NCBI GenBank assembly: GCA_026770615.1
Contig: MU631577.1
Span: 190,893-202,919, forward strand
Direction of reading: 5' to 3'
DNA: 12,027 nucleotides
Origin: Pavlovales sp. CCMP2436
Taxonomy: Eukaryota; Haptophyta; Pavlovophyceae; Pavlovales
Under the pieces are notes generated by a model. It did no database searches. It saw only the letters and a program-made list of their open reading frames with translations, and was not told the DNA's origin. The number at the start of each line of letters is the position of its first letter. The first letter of the stretch is position 1. A program made the translations under genes and the position numbers. Positions 7,239 through 12,027 of the stretch are shown piece by piece.

Positions 7239-7817
7239 ATGGAGCGGACGGCCGCGTCCGAGCTCGGACTCCTCCAGATGTCAAACCGCCCCGCGACGCG
7301 CTCCCGATGCCGGCGCGCCCCCGCACTGATCACGCTCGCCGCCGTGGCCCTCGTATCGATGGCCCTCATCGTGGTCGTGAGCGGCAAAGCGGGCCCAACG
7401 AGGCGGATGCGCGGCGAAGACCCCGCCTGCCCGGGCTCGAGCGCGCTCATTCACGCCAGCTGCAAGCTTTCCGTCCACTTCACCAACTCCTGCTCGGCGG
7501 TACAAAAGGTGCTGGAGGCGCGCATGGAGGTTGGGCACGACTGCAAGTCGAAGCCCGGCACCTACAAGGGCTCCTGGAAATCGGGCTCCCGCACGACGGG
7601 CGACGGCAAGTACACGGACCGCTTCAAGAATTCGCTCTCGCCCTCGTCTGACGGAGGCTGCAGCCTGACAGCCTGCTCGGAGTCTCAGGGCACCTCGGTG
7701 ATCGACTATAGTACCAACTTCTGCAACCTCCGGAACCTGTATGCCAACTCGCCGCTCGCGTTTGTTGAGCACTTCGACTCCTGCTCGCAGCACGACCAGA
7801 ACGCGTGCTGCCGATGA
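7239..7817 (+). CDS. Cysteine-rich single-pass membrane or secreted protein, unknown function
   Basis: A 192-residue single-exon ORF starts at ATG 7239 (context GCCGGATGG); ATG 7278 (residue 14) is an alternative. Residues 1-28 are basic (RSRCRRAP). Residues 29-48 are a clear hydrophobic span (ALITLAAVALVSMALIVVVS) acting as signal anchor. The remaining 144 residues carry ten cysteines (64, 75, 85, 102, 141, 146, 162, 182, 190, 191), an even number fitting disulfides in the ER lumen or outside the cell. The block CSLTACSESQ...DYSTNFCNLRNLY looks like a conserved core; I believe similar sequences exist in algal predicted proteins but cannot name a family. Codon third positions are strongly G/C. 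It is divergently paired with the Borealin-like gene, which probably reflects shared promoter space, not shared function. Confidence 0.65.
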   Translation: MERTAASELGLLQMSNRPATRSRCRRAPALITLAAVALVSMALIVVVSGKAGPTRRMRGEDPACPGSSALIHASCKLSVHFTNSCSAVQKVLEARMEVGHDCKSKPGTYKGSWKSGSRTTGDGKYTDRFKNSLSPSSDGGCSLTACSESQGTSVIDYSTNFCNLRNLYANSPLAFVEHFDSCSQHDQNACCR

Positions 7818-7975
7818 GTGGACCTGCTCGCCGTGCGGTTGCGAGGCGTGGTCGCGCCGCTACAGGCACAACGACGCCGCGTTGTAAACGCGGGAGGGGG
7901 GCATTGGTATCCGTGTGCTCTGCTACCCTCGGTCCGAGTGTTTCCTGAACGCTTGGTGAGCTGGTGGGTCAGGCC

Positions 7976-8040
7976 TCAGTGTAATAAATAAGGTAGCCCG
8001 CGCACGGGGGGGGGTCGTTCCTCACTCGAGCTGCACCGGA
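7976..8040 (+). repeat. About 65-bp dispersed repeat, plus copy, containing a poly(A)-signal-like motif
   Basis: The segment from CAGTGTAATAAATAAGG through GCCCGCGCACG, a G-run, TCGTTC and CACTCG to CACCGG matches the minus strand of 9242-9181 with few differences. Its beginning also resembles 1556-1585. AATAAA at 7983-7988 lies about 170 bases after the stop of the cysteine-rich gene and may be its polyadenylation signal. Confidence 0.75.
7983..7988 (+). promoter_or_regulatory. Candidate polyadenylation signal AATAAA
   Basis: AATAAA follows the stop codon at 7817 by 165 bases on the coding strand. It is inside the dispersed repeat, so it may have been brought in with it. Many algae use weak or other signals, so this remains tentative. 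Confidence 0.35.
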
Positions 8041-8046
8041 AAAATG

Positions 8047-8160
8047 TGTGCCCAGGTAGGGCTAAGTAGGGGTATCACCGTCGGCCGAGGAGCCCAGGTA
8101 GAGGAGGCATCACCGTCCCCAGGTAGGGGCATCACCGTTGGCCGACAAGCCCAGGGTAGT
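8047..8160 (+). repeat. Imperfect minisatellite CCCAGGTAGGGG-CATCACCGT-GGCCGA
   Basis: About three and a half units: CCCAGGTAGGG, TATCACCGTCGGCCGAGGAG, CCCAGGTAGAGG, CATCACCGT, CCCAGGTAGGGG, CATCACCGTTGGCCGACAAG, CCCAGGGTAG. Related ATCACCG-GGCC words reappear near 9108-9165. Confidence 0.7.
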
Positions 8161-8658
8161 GGATTATTTAATTATTTATGAACAATTATCGGCCGCATAT
8201 ATTAAGGCGCTTTGTGTGCTTCGGCCGTGACGTAGACGCGCCTGTCCGGTCCCCTCCCAAGGGCTGGACATGATGTCCACGGTTGCTCCTTGACTCGCTT
8301 TGGCTGGTTGTAATTTTTTTTTTTTTTTTTTCCGGTGAATATCCCGCAGTAATGGCTCCGCGAGTTCTCAAGATATCGCGAGCGTGACTGCTAGCTCACA
8401 GGAAACGCTAGGATCCACCAGCGAGCTCAGTGGCCGCACACGTTCGTGCGCCAGAGAATTTTGAGTCGAAATCACGGCCGACATTTCAGTTTCGACGCAC
8501 TCGCACGGCTGACAAAGAGGTCTTGACAGAGACATGCGCTAGCTTGCCGGACGCGCCTTCATGCGGGCCATCCGACGCTTTAACTCCAGTCGCGAAACTC
8601 CCAGCCGTTGACTCATAGCGCAGAATCGCGCACACGTAACCAATAATAGGGCCCCGAC
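8161..8658. other. Non-coding stretch with poly-T tract
   Basis: No gene supported. 8160-8205 is AT-rich. A T18 tract lies at 8314-8331. A plus-strand frame at 8430-8618 lacks an ATG start and any recognisable domain. The 3' UTR of the SAM-domain gene (minus) should lie at the right end. Confidence 0.5.
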
Positions 8659-9015
8659 CTAACTATAATAGGGGTTTATAGTTACATTAAAGCTACAAGT
8701 AAAACGATGTGACAGGCCGCTCACGAAGGAATCGGCGGGCGGGAGGTCCGGCAGAGGCGGTGTCGTCAGCAGCTGACAGATGCGGCGCTTGCGAATGGCG
8801 CGGACGAGCTTGTCGATGTGCGCAGGCGGGATGCCACCGCCTGTGCATGCCGTCTCGAAGCGAGTGATGTCCACGTTCTCAAAGTCGTCGACGTCGTCGT
8901 AGCCCAGCTCGGTGAACTTGTCGTCCAAATGCTGCGGGATCTTAAGCTCCTCGAGAAGGTCGAGAAGGTCGGGCTGCGGGCAGTACTCCTCCATCTTCAG
9001 GTTGCGCAAGTCCAT
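8659..9015 (-). CDS. Small SAM-domain-like protein
   Basis: From ATG 9015-9013 the frame gives 118 residues, with stop TAG at 8661-8659. Residues about 18-77 (LDLLEELKIPQHLDDKFTEL, then GYDDVDDFENV, then GIPPAHIDKLVRAIRKR) have the helix pattern of a SAM domain: the L-x-x-L-G-Y-D-D core, and the G-I-x-x-x-H-x-x-K-L-x-x-A-I-x-K C-terminal helix. SAM domains mediate homo- and hetero-oligomerisation in signalling and scaffold proteins. Just upstream of the ATG there is a plausible acceptor (ACCCATCCTCAG, ending at about 9022), so an upstream exon may exist and this could be the last exon of a longer protein. The final 20 residues after LPPADSF are not SAM-like, come from AT-rich DNA, and begin at a possible donor GTGAGC, so the true C-terminus may differ. 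Confidence 0.6.
   Translation of the reverse strand: MDLRNLKMEEYCPQPDLLDLLEELKIPQHLDDKFTELGYDDVDDFENVDITRFETACTGGGIPPAHIDKLVRAIRKRRICQLLTTPPLPDLPPADSFVSGLSHRFTCSFNVTINPYYS
8660..8684. repeat. 9-bp inverted repeat over the stop codon of the SAM-domain gene
   Basis: TAACTATAA (8660-8668) pairs with TTATAGTTA (8676-8684) around a seven-base loop. It includes most of the terminal TAG and the last residues of the minus-strand ORF. Confidence 0.6.
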
Positions 9016-9063
9016 CGCGTGCTGAGGATGGGTGTCAGCGCACCTTTCCGTTGTTTTAACCGA

Positions 9064-9081
9064 TTTTTTTTTTTTTTTTTT
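9064..9081 (+). repeat. T18 tract
   Basis: Eighteen T in a row, about 50 bases upstream of the SAM-domain ATG. On the minus strand this is an A tract preceding the candidate 3' splice site. The tract at 8314-8331 has the same length. Confidence 0.9.
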
Positions 9082-9180
9082 AATCATTACTGCCCGAGGT
9101 TGGGGCTTATCACCGGCTGAGGTCGGCCCTGGCACCCTCGGGCATCACCACCGTGGCCGTGGCCCCGGGGTCGGGCTTCC

Positions 9181-9242
9181 CGGTGAAGCCCGAGTGAAGA
9201 ACGACCCCCCTCGTGCGCGGGCTTCCTTATTTATTACACAGG
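9181..9242 (-). repeat. About 65-bp dispersed repeat, inverted copy
   Basis: The minus strand from 9242 reads CCTGTGTAATAAATAAGG, GCCCGCGCACG, a G-run, TCGTTCTTCACTCGGG, CTTCACCG and aligns with 7976-8040 in the opposite orientation. The two copies bracket the SAM-domain gene at a distance of about 1.1 kb. Confidence 0.75.
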
Positions 9243-9584
9243 GGCGGACATTAATCTATATATTTAGCTTGTATAGATATTTAACTTATACATATATATA
9301 CATTAGCGGCTCAGCATGGATCAACAGGTGTTTTTCAGTCACTGGCTTGGTCGACGTCAGGCTGAGGTCGAGCGATCGACCCAAACCCTCATGCACCAGC
9401 ACTCACACCAAAGGGTTTGAGTGTGTGCGCTCCGGCCCTCACGCCCCGCCTCGGCCGCTCAAATCGCCTCGGCCGCGCCCAAAGGGTTTGAGTGTGCGCG
9501 CGGTGGCGCTCAAGCCAGCGCAGCCGACTAAGGCACGCAGCAGGCAATGGGCGACGCAGCGCTCAGACCAGCACAACATTCAGA
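9243..9584. other. Intergenic DNA with a direct repeat, no supported gene
   Basis: 9245-9305 is AT-rich (TATATATTTAG, CATATATATACA). CCAAAGGGTTTGAGTGTG occurs at 9408-9425 and again at 9479-9496. CAAACCCT at about 9383 pairs with AGGGTTTG of the first copy. A long frame on the plus strand here shows no domain. Confidence 0.55.
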
Positions 9585-9607
9585 ACAGTCAGACGCCAGC
9601 TTGAATC
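9585..9607 (-). repeat. 23-bp dispersed repeat, inverted copy
   Basis: The minus strand reads GATTCAAGCTGGCGTCTGAC then TGT, identical to plus-strand 5017-5039. It lies about 65 bases before the start of the EF-hand/LRR gene. Confidence 0.75.
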
Positions 9608-9673
9608 CCTATCATAAATATAGTTCTCGTTACTGTACAGACTTAATTTTCCCGTTACACCTCTGAGCTCAGC
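9608..9673 (+). promoter_or_regulatory. Putative promoter/5' UTR of the EF-hand/LRR gene
   Basis: An AT-rich box CATAAATATAG at about 9613-9623 lies 50-60 bases before ATG 9674. The ATG context CTCAGCATGG has A at -3 and G at +4, a strong initiation context. Confidence 0.4.
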
Positions 9674-11084
9674 ATGGCGGACCATACTTCAGAGGCAGTG
9701 CTCTTTCGGCGCGATATGAGGTTGGCAGTCGGCATGGCGCCGCTGCTAGTGTGGAGGCCGAAGTTCCAGCTCGTACCGTACTCGGAGGTGCTTTCGCCCT
9801 CCGAGTATGCCGCCTTTGAGCACGCGTTCCAGCAGCTTGACACCGAGGGCAGCGGCGAGCTCGGCCGCGGTGAGCTGACAATCGTCCTGCGCTCACTCGG
9901 CCACGAGGTGACAGCTGGGGACTTTGATCGCTCGAGCAGCAAGGAGCTCATCAACCTCCACGACGGAGTCGTAGTCAGCGCGCGCGTGATGCGCGCTGAG
10001 ACTCGCCCCGAGCCGTGGCTGTCTGCGCTATTCGCGCGGCACGACGAGGCGCGGCTCGTGCTTGGAGAGGCGGCGCACATGGATGCTGCGCGCGAGCCGA
10101 GCACGGGGGCCCTCCTCGCGATGGCGGACCACTTTCTCCCGCACGCGCTTCACCTGCACGAGATATCGCTCGCGGGAGTGCGGGTGAGCTCGGCACTCTC
10201 CCCCTCCCTCTGAAATAAAAACAATCAAGTAAATAAAGCCTTTTTTTATTTATATGGATGAGCTCGGCACTCTCTCTCTCGCTGCCCTCGCCCCAACCTA
10301 ACACCCTAGCCCTTACCCCAGTCCTAACACCCGACCACAACCTACCCCAAGCCGAACCCTCTCCCCCCTCTCCGGCCCGCAGGTGGGTCCCTTCGTGTGC
10401 TGCGAGCTGTGCAGCGCGCTGCCCTGCCGCGTGCCAGGCAGCCGTCTGGTTTGGCTCAACCTCTCTCACTGCCCGCTGGGGGAGCTGGCAGTGCCCGCCA
10501 TCGTGGAACTGCTCGAGTTCAACGCGAGTTTGCAGCGCGTGCTCCTAGCCGGTTGCGGTGTGCACCCCCCCCCACACACACCCCCCCTCGCCCCCGCCGC
10601 CCGCCCGCTCGCCTGCCCGTCTAACCCCAGCCCAACCTGGCAGCAGATCATACCAGACGCTGCTCGCACTGTCCGGAGCTGACTGCATGAGCTGACTGCC
10701 CCCCCCCCTCCCCCACCACCACCACACACACACACACGCACACCATCCTATCCCCCAGGGCTGTGCGACGCTGCTCCCAAAAACCAGTTTAAAGTTTACA
10801 ATTATTGGAATCAAATATCGCTTTTGTGAAAACCTCACAGGCGAGGTTTTCACAAAGAACAGTGTCCTGGCTCCAGCAGTGAGCTGAATGCCCCCCCCTT
10901 CCCCTCCCACACACACCTTCCTATCCTCCAGGGCTGTGCGAGCCGGGGGGTGCACACATCCTCGCTGCAGTAAGGCGCAACGCATTTGAGCTCCCCCTCT
11001 CTCTCTCGCTGAGTGAGAACGCATTTGACGAATCAACGTTAGAGGGCGTCAGGGTTCGCACCCTGTGCAATCAACTGACACACG
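9674..11084 (+). CDS. EF-hand plus leucine-rich-repeat protein (three exons placed, 3' end unresolved)
   Basis: Exon 1, 9674-10183, gives 170 residues and ends phase 0 at GTGAGC. Exon 2, 10383-10557, ends phase 1 at GTGTGC. Exon 3, 10932-11084, ends phase 1 at GTGAGT. All introns are GT-AG and in phase. Residues 34-90 resemble the first EF-hand of calmodulin; the loop DTEGSGELGRGE (56-67) has all calcium ligands (D1, E3, S5, E7, E12) and G6. Exon 2 encodes LVWLNLSHCPLGELAVPAIVELL then ASLQRVLLAGCG; exon 3 continues GLCEPGGAHILAAVRRN, ELPLSLSLSENAF, LEGVRVRTLCNQL. These are LRRs of the ribonuclease-inhibitor type, forming a protein-binding surface. The combination suggests a calcium-dependent scaffold, cytosolic as no leader is visible. 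Further exons must exist; I could not place an in-phase exon 4. An isoform stopping inside intron 1 (TGA at 10211-10213) is possible. Confidence 0.65.
10185..10274 (+). repeat. 16-bp direct repeat bracketing an AT-rich insert in intron 1
   Basis: TGAGCTCGGCACTCTC occurs at 10185-10200, overlapping the 5' splice site, and at 10259-10274. The sequence between has AATAAA at 10214-10219 and 10232-10237 and an AAATAAA...TTTATTT hairpin. It looks like an insertion with target duplication or a duplicated donor. Confidence 0.7.
10558..10931 (+). other. Intron 2 of the EF-hand/LRR gene with internal duplication
   Basis: It contains two similar cassettes: TGAGCTGA-TGCCCCCCCC, pyrimidine-rich/CACACA, CCTATCC-CCAG, GGCTGTGCGA. 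The first ends with AG at 10757-10758 and the second with AG at 10930-10931. Only the second leads into LRR-coding sequence; the first reads GLCDAAPKNQ and soon stops. Confidence 0.6.
10823..10856. repeat. Perfect 14-bp inverted repeat with 6-base loop
   Basis: TTTGTGAAAACCTC (10823-10836) and GAGGTTTTCACAAA (10843-10856) pair completely around ACAGGC. It sits between the two 3' splice-site cassettes of intron 2. Confidence 0.85.
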
Positions 11085-11097
11085 GTGAGTGACTATG

Positions 11098-11131
<34 letters not shown>

Positions 11132-11400
11132 ACGACTTACTTATGGAAAGGTGGGGCAGATTCATCAAATTAACCAGAGCTACACTTTTCTACCCCCGCC
11201 CCCCTACCCCGTGGGGCGTACCCTGTGCAACCAACTGACACACAATGACTCTACTTTTTTTCTTTTTTTTAACTACGACTTACTTATAGAAATGTGGGGC
11301 AGATTCATCAGATTAATTAGAGCTGCTATTCCCTTCCCCTATTCCCTTCCCTCCTTCAGGGGGCACACCCTGTGCAACCAACTGACACACGGTTATGACG
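11061..11400 (+). repeat. Tandem duplication of exon-3 end plus intron-3 start (about 2.3 copies)
   Basis: CCCTGTGCAA-CAACTGACACAC begins at 11061, 11221 and 11368. After copies 1 and 2 come a T-run, ACTACGACTTACTTAT, then GTGGGGCAGATTCATCA and AGAGCT. Only copy 1 has the donor GTGAGT; copy 2 has AATGAC and copy 3 GGTTAT there. The first contains a T30 tract (11099-11128). Confidence 0.85.
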
Positions 11401-11440
11401 CAATGATGTGCCTCTTTGTTCAACCGACTGCCTAATTTGA

Positions 11441-11735
11441 AAGACCAATATGAACATGATATTATCAAATAATAACAATAACAATACTCAGAGCTGCGCC
11501 CCCTGTTTGAGCAACCCTCCTTCCTCCTCCCCCCCCTCTCCCTCCTCCACCGTGGGATGGGAGCGGAGACGGCTAAACTTAAAAATACCGATATGAATTC
11601 TGATTTTTATAAAATAATACCAATAATCACAATACTCAGAGCTGCGCCCCCTGTTCGAGCACCCCTCCTCCCCCCTTCCCCCCCTCTCCCTCCCCCACCG
11701 TGGGATGGGCACGGAGACGGCCGAGCACTTGGCGA
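11441..11735 (+). repeat. Second tandem duplication, period about 148
   Basis: Units begin ACC-ATATGAA (about 11442 and 11586), pass through ACAATACTCAGAGCTGCGCC (11481 and 11629) and a pyrimidine tract, and end CACCGTGGGATGGG-CGGAGACGGC. CTCAG before AGCTGCGCC has the shape of a 3' splice site. Confidence 0.8.
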
Positions 11736-11740
11736 GGACG

Positions 11741-12027
11741 CTCGAAAGTTGGCGGCAGACCACTCTGCGGGAAGAGAGAGCAGCAGGTGTGTCCGAGGGG
11801 GGGGATTTGAACTTCAACCTAGGGGGGAGGGGTAGGGGGGAGGGGGGCATTGCAGTTCGAAGGCATTCTAGTAGCAAGAGGTGGGGGGGGGGTATTTGAA
11901 CTTCAACCATACTCATGTGTGCGAAAGTTGAAAGTTTGTGGCAGAGCAGCGGGAAGAGAAGAAATAGAAGAAACGTGTGTGTGTGGGGGGGGAGGGGGGG
12001 TGAAGTTGGCGGCAGAGCTGGAAGAGA
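11741..12027 (+). repeat. Degenerate purine-rich repeats at the right edge
   Basis: GAAAGTTGGCGGCAGA-type units begin near 11741, 11922 and 12003, followed by GCGGGAAGAGA and GTGTGTG with G-runs. ATTTGAACTTCAACC occurs near 11806 and 11894. The 11709-11795 part could encode ETAEHLARTLESWRQTTLRE, LRR-like, ending at a donor-like GTGTGT, but this exon is not proven. Confidence 0.55.

Noticed and set aside
8430..8618. Plus-strand frame as a gene
   Set aside because: No ATG start, no recognisable domain, and short; an exon of an unseen gene cannot be excluded.
9032..9604. Plus-strand 190-codon frame
   Set aside because: Starts inside the antisense of the SAM gene, runs through T18, repeats and AT-rich DNA, and has no domain; likely chance.
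11085..11435. Plus-strand frame with two LCNQLTH copies
   Set aside because: It begins at the donor GTG of intron 3 and translates a T30 tract as poly-Phe; the repeated peptide reflects the tandem DNA duplication, and the phase does not fit exon 3.

Overview
This window looks like nuclear DNA of a GC-rich microeukaryote, most likely a haptophyte or another alga with a complex plastid. The reasons are GT-AG introns inside recognisable genes, strong third-position GC, homopolymer and microsatellite tracts, and 37-residue LANTAWAFA repeats with a RAP domain behind a presequence that looks like a signal plus transit peptide. The organism assignment is inference; no rRNA or marker gene is present.

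Left part (1-4078, minus strand): two tandem paralogues of organellar RNA-binding HPR/RAP-type proteins. The first (1-1183) runs off the left edge. The second (1919-4078) is complete, from leader through about 7.5 repeats to the RAP domain, but one in-frame TAG (2552-2554) separates the repeats from the C-terminal half. Their bodies are close relatives but their N-terminal leaders differ.

Middle part: 4079-5593 holds no convincing gene. It contains a G28-A-G11 tract, microsatellites and a family of short elements with a GCTGGCG core, one of them repeated in inverted orientation at 9585-9607. From 5594 to 7028 (minus) I reconstruct a five-exon gene for a Borealin-like subunit of the chromosomal passenger complex; every splice junction keeps the frame. 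It is divergently paired, about 210 bases apart, with a single-exon plus-strand gene (7239-7817) for a cysteine-rich, single-pass membrane protein of unknown function. A roughly 65-base repeat carrying an AATAAA motif follows that gene and recurs inverted at 9181-9242. Between the two copies lies a small SAM-domain gene (8659-9015, minus).

Right part (9674-12027, plus strand): a gene for a protein with one canonical EF-hand and ribonuclease-inhibitor-like leucine-rich repeats. Three exons can be placed (9674-10183, 10383-10557, 10932-11084). Its introns and 3' part are full of local duplications: a duplicated 16-mer around an AT-rich insert with AATAAA signals, a duplicated 3' splice-site cassette flanking a perfect 14-bp hairpin, and two successive tandem duplications of exon/intron-edge sequence. 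The 3' end of this gene cannot be fixed from the window.

The genes are not an operon. They cover organelle RNA metabolism, mitosis, a cell-surface protein and calcium/protein-interaction modules. The most unusual material is the nonsense-split HPR-RAP gene, the repeat families around the middle genes, and the splice-site duplications in the EF-hand/LRR gene.
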